Source: Balaenoptera acutorostrata
Lineage: Eukaryota; Chordata; Mammalia; Artiodactyla; Balaenopteridae
Assembly (NCBI RefSeq): GCF_949987535.1
Contig: NC_080067.1
Coordinates: forward strand, 30,780,039 to 30,844,038
DNA: 64,000 nt
Direction: 5' to 3'
Shown: positions 34,970 to 46,988 of the stretch, piece by piece
Layout of the letters: each line of letters starts with the position of its first letter
How positions within the stretch are numbered: position 1 is the stretch's first letter
Made by a program: the position numbers and the translations under genes
The notes under the pieces: generated by a model
Database searches by the model: none
What the model was told of the DNA's origin: nothing
Seen by the model: only the letters and a program-made list of their open reading frames with translations

Positions 34970-35420
34970 TATAAACTTCCTAATTCATAGCATTTGTTAA
35001 TTTTATAATGGATTTTATTACATTTTCTTTATTGATTTGCACGAATTATTTTTATATTTTTTTATATGCTTGTCAGTTTTATGCATTACAAATATTACCA
35101 CACAATCATTTATCTTTTAATTTTGTTCAAAGTGTTCTTAATTAAACTGAAATCCTTTAATTAGATATACGATATAAACCCATCATTTTTTTTCCTTCTT
35201 TTAGTTTTTACTGTGTGGTTGTTTTAGAATGTTCCTTACCTATGTAATAAGAACATTCCTCTTTATCTTCTAATCTATACTGATAATTTTACCTTTGGCA
35301 TTTAAATCATTATCCTGTGTAAAATTTTTATATATAGGCATAAAGTGACATTCATTTTTAGTTTTCATATGGTGAATCCATATTATCCTCCAAATAATCC
35401 AGCTTTTTTGTAGTGATTTG
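34970..35420 (-). mobile_element. ancient LINE-1 fragment, antisense ORF2 region
   Basis: The plus strand follows antisense L1M text: 'tttctttattgatttgcacg', 'tgcttgtcagttttatgcat', 'gtgttcttaattaaactgaa', 'tgtgtaaaatttttatatat' and the 'tccatat...ccagct' end. Very diverged. Confidence 0.55.
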
Positions 35421-36150
35421 TTTGTTAAATTTTTATTCTAAAATTTCTACCAAAAATAACCAATAGTGCAATGGATTTCTTGGTACCCATCACCCAGCTT
35501 CAACAATTCTCGATATGTGAACAATCATTTATATATAGCATTCTCAATTACTCAGCTCTCACCAATGCCCTCATCTCCTCCAGATCCAGGGCAAATCCCA
35601 GACTTTGTGCCATTTTATCCATAATAAGTCAGTATTTATTAATATGTATCTTTAAGAGATAATATTTTAAATCTTGTTATGAAACCATTATCACACCTAA
35701 TGTCACTTCATATGGAGTCGTTTTTCATATTTTATCAAATGTCTCACACGTTTTTGGTATTTTACATCTAGTTTGTTTAAATCAAGATAAAAAAAATCCC
35801 TACACCTTACATTTGATTGCTTAAATAATTTAATATAACATTTTCTGAAGTAATCAGGTCATTGACCCCATAGACTTTCCTGATTATGGATTTTGCTTCA
35901 TGAATCACCATTTAATATGTTCATCTGTTCCTTGCATTTCCTATAAACTGGTAGTTAAATTTAGAGTCTTCATTATGCATAAGTTCAGTTTTGGCAAGAA
36001 AATTGCCTAGGCTGTGGTGTGTACCTCTATTGCGTGTCACTGGTAGGCATAATATGTCTCTCTTTTTATCATGTTAACATCAATCACTGTGGTGAACCTG
36101 GCCCATGTATTACAAAATTCCTTATTTTGACAGTTTTCTTTAATGTATCA
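35421..36150. mobile_element. old LINE-type 3' UTR-like repeat
   Basis: Text such as 'gtacccatcacccagcttca', 'cagggcaaatcccagacttt', 'ccattatcacacctaatgtc', 'tttcctataaactggtagtt' and 'ggcaagaaaattgcctaggc' follows a widespread mammalian repeat that I associate with L1M 3' UTRs in antisense. The family name is uncertain, but its repetitive nature is fairly clear. Confidence 0.5.
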
Positions 36151-36351
36151 GTAAAAATATATTCAAAGTGTGGCTCCCTCACACCTTACTCAGGATACAG
36201 GAAAATTAGAAAGAAAGAGAAGGGAATGAAGAGAGGACAAACCAATGAGGGAGAAAAGATTTTAAAAATAGATTAACAATATGATCAACAGATAGAAAGG
36301 GCTAATCATGGAAGAAAAATACAGTAAAAAAAATGATCATTAAGAATGCAA

Positions 36352-36650
36352 GGGGCTTCCCTGGTGGTGCAGTGGTTGAGAGTCTGCCTGCCAATGCAGG
36401 GGACACGGGTTCGAGCCCTGGTCTGGGAAGATCCCACATGCCGCGGAGCAACTAAGCCGGTGAGCCACAATTACTGAGCCTGCGCGTCTGGAGCCTGTGC
36501 TCCGCAACGAGAGAGGCCGCAATGAGGCCCGCGCACCACGATGAAGAGTGGCCCCCACTTGCCGCAACTAGAGAAAGCCCTCGCACAGAAACGAAGACCC
36601 AACACAGCCATAAATTAATTAATTAATTAATTAAATTTATTTTTAAAAAA
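36352..36650 (+). mobile_element. CHR-type SINE, long form
   Basis: Sense full-length SINE starting 'ggggcttccctggtggtgca'. It has A-box and B-box-like promoter elements, the 'gatcccacatgccgcggagc' core, a CpG-containing 3' body and an (AATT)n/A-rich tail. The target duplication aagaatgcaa lies at 36342-36351 and 36651-36660. It retains many CpGs, so it is relatively young. The antisense 75-codon open frame across it is an artefact of SINE sequence. Confidence 0.93.
36365..36417 (+). promoter_or_regulatory. SINE internal pol III A and B boxes
   Basis: A-box-like tggtgcagtgg at 36365-36375 and B-box ggttcgagcc at 36408-36417. This is the spacing of a tRNA-type RNA polymerase III promoter. It is the best preserved pair in the window. 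Confidence 0.7.
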
Positions 36651-36663
36651 AAGAATGCAAAAC

Positions 36664-36795
36664 ATTTGAAAAAGAATAGATATATGTATATGTATAACAG
36701 AATCACTTTGTTCTACACCTGAAACTAAAACAACGTTGTAAATCAGCTATGCTCCAATATAAAATAAACTTTTTAAATAAATAAATAAAATAGTA
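36664..36795 (+). mobile_element. 5'-truncated LINE-1 3' end
   Basis: Sense L1 3' UTR terminus, from 'atttgaaaaagaatagatat' through 'gaatcactttgttctacacc' and 'cgttgtaaatcagctatgct' to an A-rich tail. The target duplication aagaatgcaaaac lies at 36651-36663 and 36796-36808. The left copy is shared with the right duplication of the adjacent SINE. Confidence 0.88.
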
Positions 36796-36808
36796 AAGAA
36801 TGCAAAAC

Positions 36809-37366
36809 TAACCAGACTACCAATTATTCTGATGCACATTTAAATAAGATGGATAATTTCCAGTACTGATGATTTATGCATGAATCAGACACTGTTGGTA
36901 GAAGAGTCAAAGTGCAAGTATATGCATGTGTTCTGATATTGAAAGATCTGCAATGAAAATGACCATGCTGATTATAATGATAATAATAATCATATCACCA
37001 AAATAAGAAATAACAACGTTGATTGCTAACTCTTTACCAGAAACTGTACCAAGAGCATTCCTTCCATTTAATTAATTCCCTGATACATTTATTATTCTAC
37101 TTGAAAAAAATTGCACTAAATTTGTACAATAGGATTTCCTTTATTAAATCAAAACCAAACACACCTATGGAGGCTTCCAAATGCTTAGCTAAATGACAAG
37201 AAGGATTTATTCCAAACTGCTAACAATATGGCACTGTGGTGACAGGTATGGGATTGGGTGAGTTTTAACAGTGCTGTTCTTGACTTCTTTATGAACTTTT
37301 GTATCACTTTGATTTTATGAGCATATGTTACTTTTAAAATATAAAAGGCATACTAAGAAAAATGTA
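36809..37366. other. no gene recognised
   Basis: AT-rich intergenic spacer between the L1 tail and the next SINE. Nothing named. Confidence 0.45.
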
Positions 37367-37690
37367 TGCTTCCCTGGTGGCACAGTGGTTAGGAATCCGC
37401 CTGCCAATGCAGGGGACACGGGTTTGAGCCCTGGTCCAGGAAGATCCCACATGCTGTGGAGCAACTAAGCCGGTGCACCACAACTACTGAGCGTGCACTC
37501 TAGAAACCGCGAGCCACAACTACTGAGCCCGCATGCCACAACTACTGAAGCCCGCTTGCCTGGAGCCTGTGCTCCACAACAAGAGAAGCCACCGCAATGA
37601 GAAGCCTGCGCACTGCAACGAAGATCCAACACAGCCAAAATAAATAAATAAATAAAAATAAAATAAAATAAATTAATTAAAAAAAAAAGA
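37367..37690 (+). mobile_element. CHR-type SINE with internal repeated module
   Basis: Sense SINE beginning 'gcttccctggtggcacagtg'. Its middle carries three copies of a ccacaactactga module between about 37480 and 37555, where the 36352 SINE has one degenerate copy. It ends in an AATA/A-rich tail. I could not see a clean target-site duplication. Confidence 0.9.
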
Positions 37691-38486
37691 ATTATAAAAT
37701 CTACTCAGCAACTTTCAGGTACACAATACAGTACTGGGAAAAAAACAAAACAAAACAAAACAAACCACTCCCTACCTCCTCAATTTATTCTATTTCCATA
37801 GCCTATTTCCCATAATGATGATTTAAAACACAACAAAGAAAACTGGCCTGTGGCCAAGAGGCTCAGACTATTCCAATAAACATGAAGGCTTTAATTCAAA
37901 TTGAAATGTAATTTTAAAAGTAGAGTCTTATGTCTTACTTGCACCTAGAAATAAACCAATCACACATTTTTAACAAACTGAAAGAAATGAAGCAGTTTAT
38001 ATTAATGATTAAAACCATAAAACTGTTAAATTCTCGAATAGAAAATATAATTGTAATCGCAATTTTATCTTAGTTATGTGCATACATAATAAGTAATCCA
38101 GTTTAAATTTCTGATAAACATTACTTGAAATGGAGTATCGATTCTAAAAGCCAATAGTAATAAGAGACAGAGGGTCTTTACTTCCTTAGTTGTTTTTTCT
38201 GACTTACTTCCAATTCCTTTAACCCTGAGAGGTCACAAGTTGGAATACCATAACACATTAAATATCATGCCAGATTATAATAATTTACAACGTTTATCAG
38301 TATCGCTGTCTGATCTAATTTGAAACAAATTAATTCTAGATTTCAACTTAATAAATCATGCACCTATGGACGAAGTGGTTGACAACTTTACTTTTCACAC
38401 AGCTGTTAAACAGAAAACTAGGATGCCTGGCCTCCCATACCAGGGCAGAGTAAAGATGTTTATTATTTGTAAAGTCATTGTGTGAA

Positions 38487-38543
<57 letters not shown>

Positions 38544-39439
38544 CTTTATATTTCACTGCTCAAAATGTATCTGACTCCATTAAATAAGTTTTGTTTTCAT
38601 TGTGTCAATTCAGAAACTTTCCCTTTTAGTGAACTTGTTTAAAGATACATTCTGAAATTAACATCATAATTTATGATAACATAAACATTGCATTCATATT
38701 CATAAGGTTTGTTTTATCCATCAAATCATTTTTTTCATTCAGCACATTTTTATTGAGAACAAAATCCTTATCGGGGACTGTTGTTTTCCTTGCTTCTTTC
38801 AGAAGCTGGTCAGATAGTTTTATATTTGAGTAGACTAAGATCCCTCCCCAACTCCCCACCAGAATTGGCTCATGTATCAGTAGGGAGCAGCCATTAAGTA
38901 ATATTCCCACTGGAGGTAGAGGAGCGTTTTAAATCTGTGCTGAGGATATAGAGTCGAAGAGGGGTCCAGTTAATTTCCATTGAAACTCTAAATATGGATG
39001 ATTTTTTTGGAGATTTTTCCTTTCTATTGACATGCTGCATTGTCATATTACAAAGTTGCTATTTTTTTAATCAATGTATTACTTGAAATTTTTTCCTCTC
39101 CTTAAAAATATACAAAATACTGAACTGTAACACAATTTCCACTTGCTAAATAGAAAAGTTCTTTCGTGACCACTTTAAAAGAGCATGCACACATGAATAT
39201 ATTTCAGTAACTGTCAAATTAAAGTTAATGCACATTTGGATTCTGTTGTTAAGAGTACAGGTGCAATATTTTATCATATCTTTCTTTGGCATTACTGATT
39301 GTTTACCTTTAATTCCTACCATGTTTTATATTATAGAATGTATGGTTAAAGATCTGAAGACTGAATTCAACTCTCTGAGGATAATTTATATCCTCTTTTC
39401 CCAAAAAGGAAAGTAACTCATATTCCATTTAAAAATATA
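37691..39439. other. no gene; TA microsatellite
   Basis: AT-rich intergenic DNA with an (AAAAC)n patch at 37740-37765 and a TA repeat at 38493-38541. No coding signal recognised. Confidence 0.4.
38493..38541. repeat. (TA)n microsatellite
   Basis: About 24 uninterrupted TA units. Such tracts can extrude cruciforms and are often polymorphic. Confidence 0.95.
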
Positions 39440-39758
39440 TAGACTATCTGGTCCACAAAGAGATTAACTGACAGAGGAAGAAGATCTAGGGTCCCTTATG
39501 GTCCCTTATGTGAAAGTTGGAGAAGGTGTACATTAATATCAAGTAGGCAGCAGAGGTTGCTTCAAAGGCTAGCCACTGTCTTTTCATTTCATCACCATTA
39601 AACCTCCTGAATGGATGGTTGGAACTTTTGGTCTCACCCTGCTGACCTCTAGGGAGGGGAGAGGAACTAGATATTGGGTTCAGTCACCAATGGCCAATGA
39701 TTTAATCAACCATGCCTATGTAATGAAGTCTCCATAAAAACCCAAAAGGACAGGGTTT
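39440..39758 (+). mobile_element. LTR-like segment, cut by assembly gap
   Basis: From about 39600 the text 'cctcctgaatggatggttgg', 'ccaatggccaatgatttaat', 'catgcctatgtaatgaagtc' and 'ataaaaacccaaaaggacag' matches a familiar mammalian endogenous-retrovirus-type LTR, including a TATA-like 'cataaaaaccc'. The remainder falls in the N gap, so neither the LTR family nor its 3' end can be fixed. The left limit is approximate. Confidence 0.5.
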
Positions 39759-39958
39759 NNNNNNNNNNNNNNNNNNNNNNNNNNNNNNNNNNNNNNNNNN
39801 NNNNNNNNNNNNNNNNNNNNNNNNNNNNNNNNNNNNNNNNNNNNNNNNNNNNNNNNNNNNNNNNNNNNNNNNNNNNNNNNNNNNNNNNNNNNNNNNNNNN
39901 NNNNNNNNNNNNNNNNNNNNNNNNNNNNNNNNNNNNNNNNNNNNNNNNNNNNNNNNNN
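39759..39958. other. assembly gap (200 N)
   Basis: Exactly 200 N characters. The true length is unknown. Any frame crossing it is meaningless. Confidence 1.
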
Positions 39959-40229
39959 AGCAGGAGTCCCAGGTTTTGAATGAACTGAATATTTTAAGTA
40001 TCAGTATAATCAATTACAGATACAAATTTAGATATGAAAGGGAATATGTCTCTTCAGAATGAGATCATAAATCACAATTTACTAATTTAAAAAAGCTGAT
40101 GAATTGTATAAACATCATAAAACGTTTAATACTGAGAAGAATTTTCTAGAGTCCCTTATGGTCCTGGAAGGGTCCATAAAGTGATAGTTCTGAAGCTTCA
40201 GTTGTGTGTCTTTCATGATCAATCAGCAC
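39959..40229. other. no gene recognised; right flank of gap
   Basis: AT-rich sequence. Positions 40145-40164 repeat, with one mismatch, the 20 bases at 39485-39504 on the other side of the gap. Confidence 0.4.
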
Positions 40230-40665
40230 TGGTTCCCACTCTTTTCCCCTCTCCTTCTGCTTGAGCCACCCTGGCTCTTTGATGCTCCTGTAGGTCTCCC
40301 AGAAACATCCACAACTCAGCCTCTCGCATAGATCCCTCTCTCATCTCTTTTACCTCTTTGCTCAGATGTCACCATCTCATTGGGAACTTCCCTGATCACC
40401 ATATTCAGAATTCCAAGCACTCCCTCCACCAGCATTCCCTAGTCCTTCTCTTTATTTTTATTTTTTCTCCATAGCGTTCATCCCATCTTAAATAGAAGTT
40501 TCACTTAAGTATTGGGCATGTAGTCTATTTCTAATCATTAAGATGCAAGTTTCATGGTAGAAGGAATTTTTTCCTTTTTTCTTAAGTATCTATTTTGTCC
40601 CAGTGCCTAAAATAGAACCTTATGTATAATGGACACACAATGAATGTGTGTTGGATACATATTCA
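40230..40665 (+). mobile_element. LINE-2 (L2) 3' end
   Basis: Sense L2: 'tttgctcagatgtcaccatc', 'gggaacttccctgatcacca', 'cagcattccctagtccttct', 'ctccatagcgttcatcccat', 'ttcatggtagaaggaatttt' and 'cagtgcctaaaatagaacct' occur in the canonical order. Confidence 0.8.
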
Positions 40666-41394
40666 ATTTTAGGTTTAACAAAATAACTGTAATCAAAAGA
40701 TAATTAAGTATCATTTGACCAAGAAGAGAATCAGAGAGTGAAGAAAAACCATAAAGATGGTAGAAAAAATTAGAATCAGTAACCTGTGAGTAAAGAAGGA
40801 AGAAAAGACTTTCTCTGGGAAGACTGACTCAACCTTCTTCTTGGTTTTCTGTGCTCCTTACAAAGTCAGAACATAAAATTTTATTTAATTTGCTGTTTTA
40901 GACTTACGTAAAGAAAGTTTATGAGATGAAAAAAGTCCTCACCGTATGAGGAGTACTTGCCTGGAGTTTAGACGCAGGCCAAATAGACGCTTCAGTGTAA
41001 AGTAGGTTTCAGTGGCAATTTAAGGGATTTTAACTTGGTGTTAATGATTCTTGGACTTGAAATTTGATTTGTAGGAGAGTGAGAGACACCCTGTTTATAA
41101 GCACTGCTAAGAAAATATTCAGGTGCATTTTACTGTTAAAAACTTTAGTGAGGCCTGATTTACAAGAGCGTAAGCCTTCTTACAATTCCATTTTGTCTCT
41201 TCTAATATTTTTGAGAACCTTAAAGAAGAAACCATTAAGCACAATTCACAAAACCTGTGCTTGTTTATAAACACTTTCTACATGTCTACTAAATATACAA
41301 AAATACTTGAATATGCACTGCTTCCTTTTAAATGCTAAGAGCAAATAGACAATAGTAAATTCTGATTAATTTTAATCTTCCTCTTACCTAGTAT
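40666..41394. other. no gene recognised
   Basis: Intergenic DNA between L2 and MLT1. No motif in the 68-codon frame at 41064-41270. Confidence 0.45.
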
Positions 41395-41910
41395 ATTAGT
41401 TTTCTATTGATGCTCCAACAAATTACCACAAATTTAGTGGCTTAGAACAACACAAATTTACTGTCTTATAGTTGAGTAGTTGAGTTGTCTGACACAAAGT
41501 CGCTGGGCTGAAATCATGCTGTCGGCAGGCCTGTGTTCCTTTGGGGAAGCTCTAGGGAAAATATCTCTCCTACCCCTATCATCTTCTAAAGGATTCCTGT
41601 ATTCCTTGGCTTGTGACCACTGCCCAGCTTCCTCCAGCTGCTAAACCAGCAATGTACCAATAGCATCACGATGAGACACTTTCTATCATGACTTTCTATC
41701 ATCAGGTCTCTTTCTGATCATGGAGAGGAAAGATTTTCCACTTTTAAGGATTCAAGTGATTAGATTGGACTCAACTCTAGCTAATCTCTTTATCTCAGAC
41801 TTAAACTTAATTACCTCTGCAAAGTCCTGTGCGCCATTTCAGGAAACATACTCGCAGGGTTGAAAATTAGAGATTGGGACTCTATGGGGGCTATTAGTCG
41901 GCCTGTTATA
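41395..41910 (-). mobile_element. MLT1 (MaLR) LTR
   Basis: Antisense MLT1: 'aacaaattaccacaaattta', 'gtggcttagaacaacacaaa', 'tgtcggcaggcctgtgttcc', 'ttccttggcttgtgaccact', 'cttaattacctctgcaaagt' and a terminal 'ggctattagtcggcctgtta'. A small tandem repeat (actttctatcat) lies at 41679-41702. Solo LTR, no coding part. Confidence 0.75.
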
Positions 41911-42730
41911 CTTAGCATAAGTCTTTAGAGTGTTTCTTAAACCAGTTCCAATGGGCTTAAGCTATTTTTAAGAAAGCCTTTACAGTCAGTATCGTTACTC
42001 AATGTGCCTTAATAAAATAGAAAAAAATGAAATGCTATTAAAATCTAGACACTTCCATTAAAACAGACACACACAAACACACATGCACACACAAAGCACG
42101 ATTTACACCTTCTCCTGGAGAAATTATAAATGTAATTGCCCCCTTAACATTTCTTACTCTTACCTGAGTAATTTGAGTAGATCAAATTTTATCAAATAAT
42201 AGGATTAATTCTCACATTACATAGTAGATATAACCATCTTCAGGGCTTAAATTAGCCTTTCTTTCTTTTTTGACTGCATGAAGTAATCGTTTAATCTGCC
42301 CCCCTTTGAATTAGCTTATAAGCAATTTAGGCAGAAATAGACCAACTCTAGGAAATTAAGAAAACAGAACCAAACAAGATAATATGTATTCTCTTGTAGG
42401 AAAACAATTAAATAATAATTTAGATGATTGTCTTATTATTTTATTTAACTATTGCAATTATAATATTTCATATATAATTAACTTGCCTTTTTGTAAAATT
42501 ATAACTATATTTTGAACTTGGCCTGGCTGAGAAGTTTCATTGTTTTAATAATTACTGGGAAAGGCACAAATGGTTGATCTTATCTAATAATGTATTAAAA
42601 AGTATTCTACTTTTAAAAATCTGTACATATAAGATTTTTTAAATCCTATACATCTACAATAATTATAAAATGTTACGTTTCAGTCATTCTAAACCTGCCT
42701 TTATATAGCAGGCACCTGGGGAGTGTGTGA
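41911..42730. other. no gene; short CA-rich patch
   Basis: AT-rich intergenic DNA with an interrupted (CA)n at about 42062-42094. Nothing else recognised before the L1-B target site. Confidence 0.45.
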
Positions 42731-43074
42731 CAAGCCCCTACCTTTTTTTTTTAAACATCTTTATTGGAGTATAATTGCTTTAAACGTTGTGTTAGTTTCT
42801 GCTGTATAACAAAGTGAATCAGCTGTATGCATAAATATATCCCCATATCCCTTCCCTCTTGCATCTCCCTCCTACTCTCCCTATCCCACCCCTCTAAGTG
42901 GTCACAGGCACTAAGTTGATCTCCCCACACTATGCACCTGCTTCCAACTATTATCTATTTTACATTTGGTAGTGTATATATGTCAATGCTACTCTTCCAC
43001 GATGTCCCAGCTTTCCCTTCCCCCTCAGCGGGGGACTTGTGTCCTCAAGTCCATTCTCTACATCTGTGTCCTTA

Positions 43075-46000
43075 TTCCTGTCCTGCCCCTAGATTCATCA
43101 GAACCTTTTTTTTTTTTTTTTTTTTAGATTCCATATATATGTGTTACCATATGGTATTTGTTCTTCTCTTTCTGACTTCACTCTGTATGACAGACTCTAG
43201 GTCCATCTACCTCACTACAAATAACTCAATTTCGTTTCTTTTCATGTCTGAGTAATATTCCACTGTATGTATGTGCCACATCTTCTTTATCCTTTCATCT
43301 GTCGATGGACACTTAGGTTGCTTCCATGTCCTGGCTATTGTAAATAGAGCTGCAATGAACATTGTGGTACATGACTCTTTTTGAATTGTGGTTTTCTCAG
43401 GGTATATGCCCAGTAGTGGGATTGCTGGCTCATATGGTAGTTCTATTTTCGGTTTTTTAAGGAACCTCCGTACTGTTCTCCATAGTGGCTGTATCAATTT
43501 ACATTCCCACCAACTGTGCAAAAGGGTTCCCCTTTCACCACACCCTCTCCAGCATTTATTGTTTCTAGATTTTTTGATGATGGCCATTCTGACTGGTGTG
43601 AGGTGATAACTCATTGTAGTTTGGATTTGCATTTCTCTAATGATTAATGATGTTGAGCATTCTTTTCATGTGTTTGTTGGCAATCTGTATATCTTCTTTG
43701 GAGAAATGTCTCTTTAGATCTTTTGCCCATTTTTGGATTGCGTTGTTTGTTTTTTTTCTTTTGAGCTGCATGAGCTGCTTGTATATTTTGGAGATTGATG
43801 CTTTGTCCTTTGCTTCGTTTGCAAAAATTTTCTCCCATTCTGAGGGTTGTCTTTTTGTCTTGTTTATGGCTTCCTTTGCTGTGCAAAAGCTTTTAAGTTG
43901 CACTGGGTCTCATTTGTTTATTTTTGTTTTTATTTCCATTTCTCTAGGAGGTGGGTCAAAAAGGATCTTGCTGTGATTTACGTCATAGACTGTTCTGCCT
44001 ATGTTTTCCTCTAAGAGTTTTAAAGTGTCTGGCCTTACATTTAGGTCTTTAATCCATTTTGAGTTTATTTTTGTGTATGGTGTTAGGAAGTGTTCTAATT
44101 TCATTCTTTTACATGTAGCCGTCCAGTTTTCCCAGCACCACTTATTGAAGAGGCTGTCTTTTCTCCACTGTATGTTCTTGCCTCCTTTATCAAAGATAAG
44201 GTGACCATATGTGCGTAGATTTATCTCTGGGCTTTCTATCCTCTTCCATTGAGCTATATTTTGGTTTTTGTGCCAGGACCATACTATCTTGATTACTGTA
44301 GCTTTTTAGTACAGTCTGAGGACAGGGAGCCTGATTCCTCCAGCTCTGTTTTTCTTTCTCAAGATTGTTTTGGCTATTCGGGGTCTTTTGTGTTTCTATA
44401 CAGACTGTGAAATTTTTTGTTCTAGTTCTGAGAAAAATGCCGTTGGTAGTTTGATAGGGATTGCACTGAATCTGTAGATTGCTTTGAGTAGTATAGTCAT
44501 TTTCACAATGTTGATTCTTGCAATCCAAGAACATGGTATATCCCTCCATCTGTTTGCATCATCTTTAATTTTTTTTATCAGTGTCTTACAGTTTTCTGCA
44601 TACAGGTCTTTTGTCTTCTTCGGTAGGTTTATTCCTAGTTATTTTATTCTTTTTGTTGCAATGGTAAATGGTATTGTTTCCTTAATTTCTCTTTCAGATT
44701 TTTCATCATAAGTGTATAGGTATGCAAGAGATTTCTGTGCATTATTTTTGTATCCTGCTACTTTACCAAATTCATTGATTAGCTCTAGTAGTTTTCTGGT
44801 GGCAGTTTTAAGATTCTCTATGTATAGTATCATGCCATCTGCAAACAGTGACAGCTTTACTTCTTCTTTTCCGATTTGGATTCCTTTTATTTCTTTTTCT
44901 TCTCTGATTGCTGTGGCTAACACTTCCAAAACTATGTTGAATAGGTGAGAGTGGGCAACCTTGTCTTGTTCCTGATCTTAGTGGAAATGGTTTCAGTTTT
45001 TCACCATTGAGAACGAAGTTGGCTGTGTGTTTGTCATATATGGCGTTTATTATGTTGAGGTAGGTTCCTTCTATGCCTACGTTCTTGAGAGTTTTTATCA
45101 TAAATGGATGTTGAATTTTGTCTAAAGCTTTTTCTCTGCATTTATTGAGATTATCATATAGTTTTTATCCTTCAATTTGTTAATATGGTGTATCACATTG
45201 ATTGATCTGTGTATATTGAAGAATCTTTGCATTCCTGGTATAAACCCCACTTAATCATGGTGTATGATCCTTTTACTGTGTTGTTGGATTCTGGTGGCTA
45301 GTGTTTTGTTGAGGATTTCTGCATCTAATTTCATCAGTGATATTGGCCTGTAGTATTCTTTCTTGTGACATCTTTATCTGGTTTCGGTATCAGGGAGATG
45401 GTGGCCTCGTAGAATGAGTTTGGGAGTGTTCCTACCTGTGCTATATTTTGGAAGAGTTTGAGAAGGATAGGTGTTAGCTCTTCTCTAAATGTGTGATAGA
45501 ATTCGCCTGTGAAGCCATCTGGTCCTGGGCTTTTGATTGTTGGAAGATTTGTAATCACAGTCTCAATTTCATTGCTTGTGATTGGTCTGTTTATATTTTC
45601 TGTTTCTTCCTGGTTCAGTCTCAGAAGGTTGTGCTTTTCTAAGAATTTGTCCATTTCTTCCAGGTTGTCAATTTTACTGGTATATAGTTGCTTGTAATAA
45701 TCTCTCATGATCCTTTGTATTTCTGCAGTGTCAGTTGTTACTTCTCCTTTTTCATTTCTAATTCTATTGATTTGAGTCATCTCCCTTTTTCTCTTGATGA
45801 GTCTGGCTAATGGTTTATCAATTTTTTTATCTTCTCAAAGAACCATCTTTTAATTTATTGATCCTTGCTATTGTTTCCTTCATTTCTTTTTCATTGATTT
45901 CTGATCTGGTCTTTATGATTTCTTTCTTTCTGCTAACTTTGGGGATTTTTTTTTTCTTCTTTCTGTAATTTCTTTAGGTGTAAGGTTAGGTTGTATATTT

Positions 46001-46930
46001 GAGATTTTTCTTGTTTCTTGAGGTAAGATTGTATTGCTACAAACTTCCCACTTAGAACTGCTTTTGCTGCATCTCATAGGTTTTGGGCTGTCGTGTTTTC
46101 ATTGGCATTTGTTTCTTGGTATTTTTTGAGTTCCTCTTTGATTTCTTCAGTGATCTCTTGGTTACTTAGTCGCATATTGTTTATCCTCCATGTGTTTGTA
46201 TTTTTTACAGTTTTTTTTTTCCTTTAACTGCTGTCTAGTCTCATAGCGCTGTGGTCAGAATAGATACGTGATACAATTTCAATTTTCTTACATTTACCAA
46301 GGCTTGAATTGTGACCCAAGATATGGTCTATCCTGGAGAATGTTCCATGAGCACTTGAGAAGAAAGTATATTCTGTTGTTTTTGGATGGAATGTCCTATA
46401 AATATCAAGTCCATCTTGTTTAATGTGTCATTTAAAGCTTGGGTTTCCTTATTTATTTTCATTTTTTATGATCTGTCCATCGGTGAAAGTGGGGTGTTAA
46501 AGTCCCCTACTATGATTGTGTTACTGTTGATTTCCCCTTTTATGGCTGTTAGCATTTGCCTTATGCATTGAGGTGCTCCTATGTTGGGTGCATAATTGTT
46601 TACTATTGTATCTTCTTCTTGGATTGATCCCTTGATCATTAGGTAGTGTCCTTTTTTGTCTCCTGTAATAGTCTTTATTTTAAAGTCTCTTTTTTCTGAT
46701 ATGAGAATTGCTACTGCAGCTTTCTTTTGATTTCCATTTACATGGAATATCTTTTTCCATCCCCTCACTTTCAGTCTGTATGTGTCCCTAGGTCTGAAGT
46801 GGGTCTCTTGTAGACAGCATATATATGGGTCTTGTTTTTGTATCCATTCAGCCAGTCTATGTCTTTTGGTTGGAGCATTTAATCCATTCACATTTAAGGT
46901 AATTATCGATATGTATGTTTCTATTACCAT
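43075..46930 (-). pseudogene. LINE-1 ORF2 of L1-B (endonuclease, reverse transcriptase, Cys-rich), broken
   Basis: Endonuclease part (46930-46466): Asn of 'TLNVNGLN', Glu of 'QETH', 'YAPN' and 'GDFN' are all present. Reverse transcriptase part: '[13 protein letters not shown]' and '[13 protein letters not shown]' lie at 45780-45334. '[10 protein letters not shown]' lies in a second phase (45101-44808), and the active-site strand 'LFADGMILY' in a third (44929-44639). The catalytic FADD is changed to FADG, with the Gly codon at 44834-44836. The C-terminal Cys-His knuckle '[18 protein letters not shown]' lies at 43632-43207. Total length of about 1,285 codons fits the family, but at least four phase changes destroy it. 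Confidence 0.92.
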
Positions 46931-46988
46931 TTTCTTAATTTTGGGGGATTTGTTTTTGTAGGTCTTTTCCTTCTCTTGTGTTTCCTGC

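Noticed and set aside
36365..36417. tRNA gene candidate
   Set aside because: A and B boxes are those of a tRNA-derived SINE. No cloverleaf, anticodon arm or acceptor stem could be formed.
36340..36567. 75-codon antisense frame
   Set aside because: Inside the CHR SINE at 36352-36650. Its translation nearly repeats that of the 1942-2184 frame.
38467..38560. Possible long palindrome around the TA repeat (aaagtcat/atgacttt and tgaaatat/atatttca)
   Set aside because: The flanking inverted pairs are in the wrong order for a single hairpin, so only the TA tract itself can fold.
39702..40013. 103-codon frame across the N gap
   Set aside because: Most residues are X from the 200 N, so it cannot be evaluated.
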